Source: Aquitalea magnusonii | GTDB taxonomy: Bacteria > Pseudomonadota > Gammaproteobacteria > Burkholderiales > Chromobacteriaceae | Length of the DNA: 64,000 bases | NCBI RefSeq assembly: GCF_003202035.1 | Contig: NZ_QJKC01000006.1 | Location: forward strand, 162,515-226,514 | Reading direction: 5' to 3' | Shown: in pieces, positions 1 to 8,093 of the stretch | Layout of the letters: each line of letters starts with the position of its first letter | Position numbering within the stretch: position 1 is the stretch's first letter | Translations under genes and position numbers: made by a program | Notes under the pieces: model-generated | Database searches by the model: none | Told to the model about the DNA's origin: nothing | The model's input: the letters and a program-made list of their open reading frames with translations, nothing else

Positions 1-1052
1 ATGCGTACGGCAAAGCCCAGCAGTTTTTCCGCCGTGGGATCGCCCGCAGCATGATGCACCAGCGTGCGGTCGATCTTGACGGAATTGGCCGGAATTTCGC
101 GTAAATGGTGAAAGCCCGAATAACCGGCACCAAAATCATCCAGCGCCAGATTAAAACCCATCACCCGCAAGCGGATGGCATTTTCCAGCGAGCAACTCAG
201 ATTATCCAGTGGCTGGGTTTCCGTTAATTCAATCGTAATGCGCGAGGGCGGCACATGACCACCCTGCATTATCTTTTGCAATTTATCCGGCATGCCCGGC
301 TGATCGAATTCACGCATATTGATATTAACGGCAACCCCGAGTTTCAATTGCGGGAATTGCATATCCCACTCATGACAGTCACGTAAGCCATGTTCCAGCA
401 TGCTGCAAAGCAGCTGTTCGCTCAGGTCGGTTTCATCGATGCGCGGCAGGAACAAGGCCGGCCCGAGCAGGCCCAGATCCGGATGCTGCCAACGCGCCAG
501 CGCCTCCACCGAAGTCACACGCGAGGTTTGCGGGTCGATCTTGGGCTGATACCAGGGCTGGATCTGCCCGGCACGCAAAGCCTGCTGCAACTCCTTGCGG
601 GAAAAATGGTAACGCCCGGCTGCACAGCCGACACCGCCGGTCTTTAACTGCAATACCCGCAGCAGCAGCGGCGACAGCTGCGCCCGGGACAGTGGCTTTG
701 CCAGGCAGTCCAGTACCGGTAACTCATGGTAGCCCCCCATGCGCTGCACGCTTTGCAGGATATCGGCCGCCTGCACACTGCAGAAAATCAGCTGCGGCAA
801 ATTATTTATCCTGCGTAAATAGCGCATCAGCTGAATACCATCAAGATTCGGCATATCCAGATCACAAATCACCAGATCATAGCTATGCGACTCCAGACGG
901 GACAAAGCCTGGTGACCATCCACGGCCTCATCCACCACGATGGCACCCAATGCACGCAGCAACTGGTTTAATACCATGCGCTGAATGGCATGATCTTCTA
1001 CAATCAATATTTTGAGCGGGAAGATTGTATTTCCGAAGGACTGGCTGGACAT
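1..1052 (-). CDS. REC-EAL response regulator (RocR-like c-di-GMP phosphodiesterase), partial
   Basis: The gene reads leftwards from an ATG at 1052 and runs off the window edge; about 350 codons are visible. Residues 14-130 form a receiver domain with acidic-pocket E19/D20, phospho-acceptor D64 (VICDLDMPN) and the conserved lysine K119 (LAKP). From about residue 150 an EAL domain follows, with the signature EALARW at 183-188, VNIN, ELTET, LDDFGAGYS and the VKID lysine. All the residues expected of an active cyclic-di-GMP phosphodiesterase are therefore seen up to the edge. The REC-EAL architecture is that of RocR/PvrR of Pseudomonas. The gene is divergent from a LuxR-type response regulator, as rocR is from rocA1. 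Its C-terminal end is missing only because of the window boundary. Confidence 0.88.
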   Translation of the reverse strand, partial: MSSQSFGNTIFPLKILIVEDHAIQRMVLNQLLRALGAIVVDEAVDGHQALSRLESHSYDLVICDLDMPNLDGIQLMRYLRRINNLPQLIFCSVQAADILQSVQRMGGYHELPVLDCLAKPLSRAQLSPLLLRVLQLKTGGVGCAAGRYHFSRKELQQALRAGQIQPWYQPKIDPQTSRVTSVEALARWQHPDLGLLGPALFLPRIDETDLSEQLLCSMLEHGLRDCHEWDMQFPQLKLGVAVNINMREFDQPGMPDKLQKIMQGGHVPPSRITIELTETQPLDNLSCSLENAIRLRVMGFNLALDDFGAGYSGFHHLREIPANSVKIDRTLVHHAAGDPTAEKLLGFAVR

Positions 1053-1245
1053 TCAAATCACCGGAACGCAATACTTGGGTTTTTATAATTGTTACATTAT
1101 CCTTATCAACATACTGATTGCTGATGGGAAATTTCTGATTGAATACTAGATTTTTCTTATGACTTTTTTAAGAAAAAATAATTACTCTCCATCAGTCGAA
1201 TGCTAGAAAAATATTACTTCAATTGATACATTCTGGAGATTAATC
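1053..1245. promoter_or_regulatory. Divergent AT-rich promoter region between the two response regulators
   Basis: This 193-base gap separates the start codons of two divergent regulators and is clearly more AT-rich than the coding DNA around it, with runs such as AAAAAATAATTA. Promoters for both genes must lie here. I could not pick a convincing -35/-10 pair or a symmetric operator. Confidence 0.5.
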
Positions 1246-1872
1246 ATGAAAAGCGTCATCATTGTTGATGATCATCCGGCCATTTGCCTGGCTGTGCGTT
1301 CGGTGCTGGAGAAGTCGGGGCGGTATTCAATCATCGGGGAAACCGACAACGGCCAGTCTGTAATCGAACTGGTCAGGGAACACAAGGCCGATCTCATCAT
1401 CATCGACCTGAACATCCCGCGCATCAGCGGGCTGGAGCTGATCAAGCGCATCAAGGGCCAGCACCCGGCCATCAAGCTGCTGGTCTTGTCGGCACAGGAT
1501 GAAATGGTATACGCCTCGCGCTCGATGCAGGCCGGAGCGGATGGTTTTGTCAGCAAAAGCAAGGACCTGAATGCCATCCTGTCCGCTTCGGATGCCATCA
1601 TGGCCGGTTACAGCTTTTTCCCGCGCGACGTCGTATCCGGGGCCAAGCTCAATGGCGAAAGCCAGCTGGACAGCCGCATCGACAAGCTGTCCGACCGCGA
1701 ACTGGCCGTATTGCAGCACCTGGCACAAGGCCTGTCCAACAAGGACATTGCCGACCGGCTATTCATCAGCAACAAGACAGTCAGCACCTACAAGGTGAAC
1801 ATCTTCGAAAAGCTGGGCATTTCCAATGTGGTGGACCTGACTGACTTTGCCCGTACCAACAAGCTGGTTTGA
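1246..1872 (+). CDS. LuxR/NarL-family response regulator (BvgA/EvgA/RocA1 type)
   Basis: A 208-residue two-domain transcription factor. The receiver domain (1-120) has D8/D9 (IIVDDHP), phospho-acceptor D54 (IIIDLNIP) and a GADGFVSKSKD segment carrying the conserved lysine. A LuxR-type helix-turn-helix occupies about 147-200 (LSDRELAVLQHLAQGLSNKD followed by SNKTVSTYK). Length and sequence style match the EvgA/BvgA/RocA1 group, which acts downstream of unorthodox hybrid sensor kinases, in Pseudomonas on fimbrial and virulence genes. The divergent neighbour is a REC-EAL protein that in the Roc system antagonises the REC-HTH partner. No histidine kinase is visible; it may lie beyond position 1 or elsewhere. 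The target genes are unknown. Confidence 0.9.
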   Translation: MKSVIIVDDHPAICLAVRSVLEKSGRYSIIGETDNGQSVIELVREHKADLIIIDLNIPRISGLELIKRIKGQHPAIKLLVLSAQDEMVYASRSMQAGADGFVSKSKDLNAILSASDAIMAGYSFFPRDVVSGAKLNGESQLDSRIDKLSDRELAVLQHLAQGLSNKDIADRLFISNKTVSTYKVNIFEKLGISNVVDLTDFARTNKLV

Positions 1873-1880
1873 CTGGTTTG

Positions 1881-1907
1881 AAAAGTGGGCAGCCCTGCCC
1901 ATTTTTC
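1881..1907 (+). terminator. Rho-independent terminator after the response regulator
   Basis: The inverted repeat AAAAGTGGGCAG / CTGCCCATTTTT has a 2-base loop and one G-U pair and ends in a T run. It starts 9 bases after the stop codon of the LuxR-type regulator. Confidence 0.75.
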
Positions 1908-2239
1908 CTCAGGTCTGGGAAGTGGGCAGCCACTGCCTGCTTCTCCCCGGTCAGTCGGTCAGTCAGTTCTTTCTCACCACCGCGTTCACCTCGCCCCCCC
2001 ACCCCATCCCTGTGCCGAGCGCAGGGCCAGCCTATCTTCCGCGCCAGGCTGGCCATGACAAGCGCCAGCATTGCGGCAGATCATGCCCGAAGCATCTGCA
2101 GCGGCGCTGCCTGCGCCAGCCTGCAACCAGTCTCAATGCCAGCAAACACCGATCCTCCAGCCCACTGCTGACCCATTGACCGGTTACTCCAGTCGTCGGC
2201 CACTAGTACGGTAGTGCCCAAATCCAACGGGAGATGGCA
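1908..2239. other. Gap between the regulator terminator and the sugar operon
   Basis: No ORF with coding character was seen. The stretch includes short GGTCAGTC-type direct repeats near 1950-1968, a C-rich tract near 1994-2006, and at its right end the presumed promoter and operator of the sugar operon. A possible -35 (TTGACC, 2176-2181) has no good -10 partner. Confidence 0.4.
2201..2216. promoter_or_regulatory. Possible GntR operator upstream of the sugar operon
   Basis: CACTA-N6-TAGTG is a perfect 5-bp inverted repeat just upstream of the first gene's ribosome binding site. FadR-subfamily GntR repressors bind short dyads of this kind, and one is encoded in this operon (7374-8093). The link is positional inference only. 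Confidence 0.35.
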
Positions 2240-3001
2240 ATGAGCGTCGTGGTCACTGGGGCCGCCCATGGCATTGGGCAAGCGGTCGCAATGCGACTGG
2301 CAGCGGAAGGGCGGCCGCTGGTATTGGTGGATAGCGATGCCACAGGCTTGGCAGGCACGGCCAAGGCCTTGCCTGCGGACGTCCCCCATCGTCTGGTGAC
2401 TGGTTCGGTTGCCGAGCGTGCTACGGCCGATGCTGCCGCCGCGGCAGCCCATGATCTGGGCGGTGCAAGCGGCTTGTCGCATAACGCGGGCATCCAGCGC
2501 TACGGGTCGGCACTGGATACCACGCAAGACTGCTGGGACGAAGTGATTGCCACCAATCTGAGCGCAGCCTTCCTGCTGAGCCAGGCCTTGTTGCCACAGC
2601 TGATCGTCCAGCGCGGGGCCATGGTGTTCATGGCCTCGGTGCAAGGCCTGGCTTCGCAACGCCATGTCGCGGCCTATACGGCATCCAAGCACGGGCTGAT
2701 CGGCCTGAGCAAATCCATTGCCGTGGACTTTGCCAGCCAGGGTGTGCGAGCCAATGCCGTTGCTCCCGGCGCCATCGACACCCCCATGCTGCGCGATGCC
2801 ATCGCCAGCGCGCCCTCTCCCGCTGCCTTGCGCAGAGAAATCGACGCCATGCATCCGCTTGGCCGCGCTGGCCATGCCAGCGAGGTCGCAGAGCTGGTGG
2901 CTTTTTTGCTGTCAGACCGTGCCACCTTCATTACCGGAGAAGTGATCCGCATTGATGGTGGCTTGCTCGCCCTGATCGGCGGCTCACCCTCACAGGACTG
3001 A
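2240..3001 (+). CDS. SDR-family NAD(P)-dependent dehydrogenase, probable aldose/sugar dehydrogenase
   Basis: A classical short-chain dehydrogenase of 253 residues. The cofactor motif TGAAHGIG is at 6-13, followed by a SHNAG motif and the catalytic triad S133, Y146 and K150 (YTASK). The start at 2240 is preferred over an ATG at 2234 because GGGAG lies 6 bases before 2240 but touches 2234. It is the first gene of an operon with a sugar ABC importer and an SMP-30 lactonase, which suggests oxidation of an aldose to its lactone at the head of a non-phosphorylating sugar-acid pathway. The sugar cannot be told from sequence. The stop codon is followed three bases later by the ATG of a truncated dehydratase remnant. 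Confidence 0.85.
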   Translation: MSVVVTGAAHGIGQAVAMRLAAEGRPLVLVDSDATGLAGTAKALPADVPHRLVTGSVAERATADAAAAAAHDLGGASGLSHNAGIQRYGSALDTTQDCWDEVIATNLSAAFLLSQALLPQLIVQRGAMVFMASVQGLASQRHVAAYTASKHGLIGLSKSIAVDFASQGVRANAVAPGAIDTPMLRDAIASAPSPAALRREIDAMHPLGRAGHASEVAELVAFLLSDRATFITGEVIRIDGGLLALIGGSPSQD

Positions 3002-3004
3002 AAC

Positions 3005-3142
3005 ATGGCCATTGCAGACATCAAGGCAAGCACGATTGCCCTTCCTCTGGAAACTCCGCTCAGACAGGCGGCCGTTATGCACCGGCCGCGCCGGCAATGC
3101 ATGCCCCGCACCGTCAGGCAGCTGGAGGTACAGCATGGCTGA
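3005..3142 (+). pseudogene. N-terminal remnant of an enolase-superfamily dehydratase
   Basis: A 45-codon reading frame begins three bases after the SDR stop and ends inside the start of the ABC ATPase gene. Its first ~26 residues (MAIADIKASTIALPLETPLR and on to a His) read like the N-terminal strand of mandelate racemase/muconate lactonizing or sugar-acid dehydratase proteins. After that the similarity is lost in arginine-rich sequence. Such a dehydratase is exactly what is missing between the sugar dehydrogenase and lactonase steps of this operon. I read it as the scar of an in-operon deletion. A real small peptide or translational-coupling leader for the ATPase is the alternative. Confidence 0.5.
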
Positions 3143-4268
3143 GGTCTGTCTGCGCGATCTGGTCAAGGTCTATGAACAACAGGTGGTGGTGCGCGGCATC
3201 AATCTCGAGATACCTGACGCTGCCTTCGTGGTGCTGGTCGGCCCTTCCGGCTGCGGCAAATCCACTACCCTGCGCATGATCGCCGGGCTGGAAAGCATCA
3301 GCCATGGCCAATTGCTGATCGACGGCAAACTGGCCAACGATCTGCCACCGCAGGAACGTGGCGTGGCCATGGTGTTCCAGTCCTATGCGCTCTATCCGCA
3401 CATGACGGTGCAGGAAAACCTGGCTTTCTCGCTGAAGCTGGCGGGCATTTCTGCTGCCGAGCGGCAAGAGCGGATTGATGTCGCGGTAAAAACACTGGAG
3501 CTGGCACCTTACCTGACACGCCGGCCTGCCGAGCTGTCCGGTGGCCAGCGCCAGCGCGTCGCCATGGGACGTGCCATCGTGCGAGAGCCAAAGGTTTTTC
3601 TGTTTGACGAGCCGCTGTCCAATCTGGACGCCAAGCTGCGCAACCAGATGCGGGGGGAAATCAAGCGCCTGCAACACCGGCTCAAGGTCACCACCGTCTA
3701 TGTCACCCACGATCAGGTAGAGGCCATGACCCTGGCCGACATCATGGTGGTGATGCAAGACGGCGCCATCGTGCAGCAAGGCAGCCCGCTCGACATTTTC
3801 CAGAATCCGCTCAACCGCTTTGTCGCCAGCTTCATCGGTACGCCGCAGATGAACTTTTTTAACGGCGTGCTGCAACAAAATGGCGAGGACTGGCACTTTG
3901 TCTCTCCCGCATTCCGCATCCCGCTCGACCCGATGCGCTTTGCCGGCCAGTTGAGCGCTGACCGCCCGGTCTGCGCCGGCCTGCGTCCGGAGGACATCAT
4001 TCCGCACTGGCCGGATGCAGCGCCGCCACAGGCGGAAACCTTTGCCGCCACCATCACCCTTTCCGAAATGCTGGGCAATGAAACCCTGCTGTTTGCCGAC
4101 TCGGCCAGCGGCCCATTGATTGCCCGCCTGCAACAGGGCTGCCAGCTTGTTGATGGCCAGATGCTGCGTTTTTCCTTGCGTGCCAGCCATCTGCACCTGT
4201 TCGACGCCAACAGCGGCATGTCACTGCGCGCCAACGCCCCCCATGCCCAGGAGACCATCTCACCATGA
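3135..4268 (+). CDS. Sugar ABC transporter ATP-binding protein (UgpC/MsmX/MalK type)
   Basis: A 377-residue ATPase that powers carbohydrate import from the inner face of the membrane. Walker A is GPSGCGKST, the Q-loop follows in VFQSYALYPHM, the signature is LSGGQRQRV, Walker B is VFLFDEPLSNLD, and the switch histidine is in VYVTHDQ. A C-terminal TOBE-type extension of about 130 residues is typical of the MalK/UgpC branch. The start at 3135 (MAEVCLRDLVKVYEQQ) fits the family N-terminus and has CTGGAGG upstream; an upstream in-frame extension to 3012 has no family similarity. The stop overlaps the next start as ATGA. Proteins of this branch often serve several importers. Confidence 0.93.
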   Translation: MAEVCLRDLVKVYEQQVVVRGINLEIPDAAFVVLVGPSGCGKSTTLRMIAGLESISHGQLLIDGKLANDLPPQERGVAMVFQSYALYPHMTVQENLAFSLKLAGISAAERQERIDVAVKTLELAPYLTRRPAELSGGQRQRVAMGRAIVREPKVFLFDEPLSNLDAKLRNQMRGEIKRLQHRLKVTTVYVTHDQVEAMTLADIMVVMQDGAIVQQGSPLDIFQNPLNRFVASFIGTPQMNFFNGVLQQNGEDWHFVSPAFRIPLDPMRFAGQLSADRPVCAGLRPEDIIPHWPDAAPPQAETFAATITLSEMLGNETLLFADSASGPLIARLQQGCQLVDGQMLRFSLRASHLHLFDANSGMSLRANAPHAQETISP

Positions 4269-5500
4269 AGCATCGAGCCTTGCTGCCTCTGCTGCTGTCG
4301 GCCTGCTGCATGTACAGCACCACGGCGATGGCAAAAGAAGTGCAACTGTTCAATGACAAAGGCTTCTGGAGCGGGCCGCTGCAGACGGTGGCCAATGCAG
4401 CGCGTGCCGATGGCATCAATCTGAAGATTTCCCCTTATGCCAATGCAGAACAATACAAAACCTTCATTCAGGCCTCGGTCGCTTCTGGCCGCACACCAGA
4501 GCTGTTTACCTGGTGGACCGGCGCATCACTGAACACGCTGGCAGCCACCGGACAGCTGGCACCACTGGGGGCGCTGTGGCAGGAGATGGAGGCCGATGGC
4601 CGCTTCCAGCCGGGCGTCAAGGAGCTGTTCAGCGTGAACGGTCAGCCCTATGCCGTCCCTTTGCAGCTGTCACGCTGGGTGGTGTTGTACGACAAACGTG
4701 TATTTGCCCGCCTGGGCCTGAAACCGCCCGCCAGTTGGGCCGAACTGCAAACTGTGGCCGCCCGCATCAAAGCCGCTGGCCAGACACCGTTTCTAGCCAC
4801 CACCCAGGATGGCTGGCGCGGCTTCATCTGGTTCCAGGAACTGCTGCTGCGCACCGACCCCAAGGCCTATACCGGCCTGAACAATGGCAGCGTGGCCTAC
4901 GACAGCCCAGCGGTGCGCAATGTATTCAGGATATGGTCCGACATGTATGCCAAGGGCTGGTTTTCCGACCCGCGTTCCAATGAAGAAATCAACGACTTTG
5001 TCCGGGGCAAAGGCGTGATGTATCTGTTTGGAGAATGGGCGGTCGGCCTGCTGGACAAGGCTGGTTTCCCGCTCAAGGAACTGGGCGTGTTCATTCTGCC
5101 CAATGCCCCTGGTGTACAGCAGCCGGCCATCATCGTGGAAGGTGCACCGATTGTGGCGTCCCGCAAGGGACTGGCCAATCCCGAAGTGATGAAGACGCTG
5201 CGCTTCTGGGTTTCCAATCAGGGTGCGCAAACCTGGGGCAAGGCTTCTGGCAACTATATCGGCAATGACAAGATCGCCGCGCCCAATGCCCTTATCAGCC
5301 AGGTCAACACACAGCTTGCGCAAAAACGACACACCCTGTTCCTGCGCTTGTGGGAAAGCGTGCCCAGCACGCTGCAAGGCGAGATGGTGGCGGAGTTCAA
5401 CCGTTTCATGCTGAAACCGGACATGAGCACCGCCCAGCACGTCATGCAGCGCATGCAAAGCCTGAACGCGGCTTATTGGAGCAAGCGCAAAAAACCCTGA
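4265..5500 (+). CDS. Sugar ABC transporter periplasmic substrate-binding protein
   Basis: A 411-residue family 1 (MalE-like) extracellular solute-binding protein. It has a Sec signal peptide with probable cleavage after AMA at residue 23. The mature protein shows features of this cluster, including ELFTWWTGASLNTLAATGQL near residue 80 and WGKASGNYIG towards the C-terminus. It overlaps the ATPase gene by four bases and is followed by two permease genes, so it delivers the operon's sugar to this importer. A SPbase-type lipobox is absent, so it is expected to be soluble in the periplasm. The ligand is not predictable beyond a mono- or oligosaccharide. Confidence 0.9.
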   Translation: MKHRALLPLLLSACCMYSTTAMAKEVQLFNDKGFWSGPLQTVANAARADGINLKISPYANAEQYKTFIQASVASGRTPELFTWWTGASLNTLAATGQLAPLGALWQEMEADGRFQPGVKELFSVNGQPYAVPLQLSRWVVLYDKRVFARLGLKPPASWAELQTVAARIKAAGQTPFLATTQDGWRGFIWFQELLLRTDPKAYTGLNNGSVAYDSPAVRNVFRIWSDMYAKGWFSDPRSNEEINDFVRGKGVMYLFGEWAVGLLDKAGFPLKELGVFILPNAPGVQQPAIIVEGAPIVASRKGLANPEVMKTLRFWVSNQGAQTWGKASGNYIGNDKIAAPNALISQVNTQLAQKRHTLFLRLWESVPSTLQGEMVAEFNRFMLKPDMSTAQHVMQRMQSLNAAYWSKRKKP

Positions 5501-5548
5501 CCATCACCTGGCAACAGGCCAACCAGCCGCACTTCAACGGAGACCGGC

Positions 5549-6502
5549 ATGAACCCACTCATGCAGCACGATCAACAACTGCTAGCCCGTATCGGCCTGG
5601 CACACATCAAGGCGCGCGAACGTGCCCGGCAACGTCGCCAGCTGCGGGTGGCACTGCGCTTCATGGCCCCGGCCCTGCTGCTGGTGGGCGGCCTGCTGTT
5701 ACTGCCGGTGCTGTACAACATCTGGCTCAGCTTCACCCAATGGCAATTGTTTGAGGGGCGCGACGATTTCGCTGGCTGGCAGAACTATATCCAGCTGTCG
5801 GACAACCCCTATTTTGACGAGGCGCTGGGCAATACCGCATTGTGGGTGGTGGCCTCGGTGCTGTTCCCGCTCAGCCTTGGTCTGGGCATGGCCTTGCTGT
5901 TTCGCCGGATGCCCGGTCAGGAATGGTTCAAATCCATCATTTTCCTGCCACGCATCCTCGCCCCTACCGCTGCGGGGGTGATGTGGTATTACGTCTATGC
6001 ACCGCAAGGCATGCTCAACCAGATGCTGGGCGTGTTCACCAATATGCCGGTGGAAACCGGCTGGCTGTTTGAAGAACAGCTGGTCACGCCCGCCATCATC
6101 CTGGCCTTTGTCTGGCAAAGCTGCGGGCTGGTGATGGTCTTGTTGTTGCTCGGGCTGGCGGCGCTGCCGCGCGATCCGCTGGAAGCCGCCCGCATGGATG
6201 GTGCCGGTCCCTGGCCGCTGTTCCGCCACATCACCCTGCCCCTGCTCGCCCCCACCTTGCTGATGGTGGTGATTCTGTCGGTACTGGCCGGGTTTACCGT
6301 GTTCGATCTGCTGTGGGTGATGGGGGCGAACTATCCGCAACAGCGCACCCTGTCGCTGGCCGTGTTCATGTACTTCGAAGCCTTCCAGAAAAACAGCTGG
6401 GCCTTTGCCGCCGCCACCGCCGTGGTGATTGGAGGCGTGGTGCTGGCCGTTACCTGGCTCCAGACCCTATTGCAAGCCCGTGCAGACAGGATGGTGCGCT
6501 GA
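5549..6502 (+). CDS. Sugar ABC transporter permease (MalF/UgpA type)
   Basis: A 317-residue inner-membrane permease with six predicted hydrophobic segments. The cytoplasmic EAA loop that docks the ATPase is EAARMDGAGPWPLFRHITLP. A charged N-terminal tail (about 35 residues, rich in Arg) precedes the first membrane segment. GGAG precedes the start. The stop overlaps the start of the second permease (TGATG), the usual pairing for a heterodimeric CUT1 importer. Confidence 0.92.
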   Translation: MNPLMQHDQQLLARIGLAHIKARERARQRRQLRVALRFMAPALLLVGGLLLLPVLYNIWLSFTQWQLFEGRDDFAGWQNYIQLSDNPYFDEALGNTALWVVASVLFPLSLGLGMALLFRRMPGQEWFKSIIFLPRILAPTAAGVMWYYVYAPQGMLNQMLGVFTNMPVETGWLFEEQLVTPAIILAFVWQSCGLVMVLLLLGLAALPRDPLEAARMDGAGPWPLFRHITLPLLAPTLLMVVILSVLAGFTVFDLLWVMGANYPQQRTLSLAVFMYFEAFQKNSWAFAAATAVVIGGVVLAVTWLQTLLQARADRMVR

Positions 6503-7377
6503 TGCAAAACCTATCACCACAAGAGCTGGCGTGGATTGCCACGGCCAGGCCGCCCACCCCCTCGCCGCTGCGCTGGGGCAAGACCCTGTGCGGCTTGGCC
6601 CTGGCCTTGCTCTGGCTGCTGCCCTTCAGCTATGTGCTGCTGGCCATTTTCAAATCCAGCGCTGAATACGCCGCCAGCGCACCGCTTTCCCTGCCCGCCA
6701 GTGCGGCCCCCCTGCTGGACAATATCCGCATGGCCTGGGAGCAAGCAGGCATGGCGCAGGCCATGCTCAACTCCACCCTGTATGCCGGCATCGGTGCCGC
6801 CCTCGCGGTGCTGCTGGCGGCCATGGCAGCCTATCCACTGGCGCGCATGCGTTTTCCGCTACGCAATCTGTGGTTTCTGCTGCTGTTTGCCGGTACGGTG
6901 TTTCCCTTCCAGATGTATCTGATTCCGCTGTTCTTCGGCTTCCAGTGGGCAGAGCTGCTGGATACCCATCTGGGCATGTGCCTGCTGTACACCGCCATCT
7001 GCATTCCTTTCCCGGTACTGGTATTGCGCAATTACATGCAGAACCTCAGCCTGGAAATCGACCAGGCAGCCCGGCTGGATGGCGCATCGGAGTTGATACT
7101 GTTCTGGCGCATCATCCTGCCCAATCTGCGCGGTCCGATGTCGGCAGTATTCCTGCTGCAATTCACCTGGATCTGGAACGACATGCTGTTTTCCTCGGTG
7201 CTGGGCAATAGCCCGGAAACCCGCTCCATCATGAATGCCTTGCTGGTATTTCAGGGCAGTTATGCGCAAAGCGGCCCCAATATCATGCTGACCGCTGCCG
7301 TGCTGGCCTCGCTGCCCACCTTGCTACTGTTTGTGCTGCTGCGCCGTCAGTTCATGCAAGGCCTGCGTGTGTCATGA
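6502..7377 (+). CDS. Sugar ABC transporter permease (MalG/UgpE type)
   Basis: A 291-residue second permease subunit with six hydrophobic segments. Its EAA-type loop reads DQAARLDGASELILFWRIIL. The start at 6502 overlaps the stop of the first permease as TGATG and gives a normal family N-terminus; an upstream in-frame extension would lie wholly inside the previous gene. Its stop overlaps the GntR gene start as ATGA, showing tight co-translation through the operon. Confidence 0.92.
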   Translation: MQNLSPQELAWIATARPPTPSPLRWGKTLCGLALALLWLLPFSYVLLAIFKSSAEYAASAPLSLPASAAPLLDNIRMAWEQAGMAQAMLNSTLYAGIGAALAVLLAAMAAYPLARMRFPLRNLWFLLLFAGTVFPFQMYLIPLFFGFQWAELLDTHLGMCLLYTAICIPFPVLVLRNYMQNLSLEIDQAARLDGASELILFWRIILPNLRGPMSAVFLLQFTWIWNDMLFSSVLGNSPETRSIMNALLVFQGSYAQSGPNIMLTAAVLASLPTLLLFVLLRRQFMQGLRVS

Positions 7378-8093
7378 GCCAGCCCCCAGCCCTGGGCACG
7401 CTCAAGCCCTTTGTGCCGGATCTGCGCCAGCCGCTGGCGCGCCAGCTCTACCAGTTGTTGCTGGAGCGGATTTGTCGCTTTGAACTGGAACCGGGCCAGC
7501 TGATATCCGAAGCCTCCCTTTCCGCCACCCTGGGTGTCAGCCGCACCCCGGTGCGCGAGGCAGTCGCCAGGCTGGCCGAACAGGGCCTGGTGGAAGTCCT
7601 GCCACAGCGGGGCAGCCGCGTGCTGCCCTTGCGGCGCAGTGATCTGGAGAAATCGCAATTCATGCGCGAGGCACTGGAAACCGCCATGCTGCGCAAAGTG
7701 ATGGCCATTGCGGAGCGGCACTTCCTGCTGATGCAGCTGGACAAGGAGATCACCCTGCAGCGCACCTATCTGCAAGTGGGCGACCTGGAGCGTTTTTATC
7801 AATCGGACGAGGATTTTCACCGCCATATCGCCATGTTTGCCGCTTGTGGCCCCATCATAGAGGAGATCGCCCGCGTCAAGGTACACATGGACCGCTTCCG
7901 GCAATTGACGGTGTCCTCGGTGGAAGATCTGGCCATGGTCATCACCCAGCACCAAGCCATTCGCCAAACCATTGCCGGTGCCGACAGCGCTGCAGCCGAA
8001 GCCTGCCTGCAGCAGCATCTGCGGCGTATCTTCTCTTTTCTGGAGCAGGCCCAGGGCCTGTTTCCACAGTACTTTGCCGAAGCACAGCCATGA
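7374..8093 (+). CDS. GntR/FadR-family transcriptional regulator of the sugar operon
   Basis: A 239-residue regulator. The winged helix-turn-helix lies at about 25-90 (SEASLSATLGVSRTPVREAV is the recognition region), followed by an all-helical FCD ligand-binding domain with the usual scattered histidines and Asp for metal and acid binding. FCD-type GntR proteins commonly bind sugar acids or other carboxylates, which fits an operon making an aldonate. It overlaps both neighbours by four bases, so it is made with the transporter it probably controls. A candidate site is the dyad at 2201-2216. Confidence 0.9.
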   Translation: MSQPPALGTLKPFVPDLRQPLARQLYQLLLERICRFELEPGQLISEASLSATLGVSRTPVREAVARLAEQGLVEVLPQRGSRVLPLRRSDLEKSQFMREALETAMLRKVMAIAERHFLLMQLDKEITLQRTYLQVGDLERFYQSDEDFHRHIAMFAACGPIIEEIARVKVHMDRFRQLTVSSVEDLAMVITQHQAIRQTIAGADSAAAEACLQQHLRRIFSFLEQAQGLFPQYFAEAQP

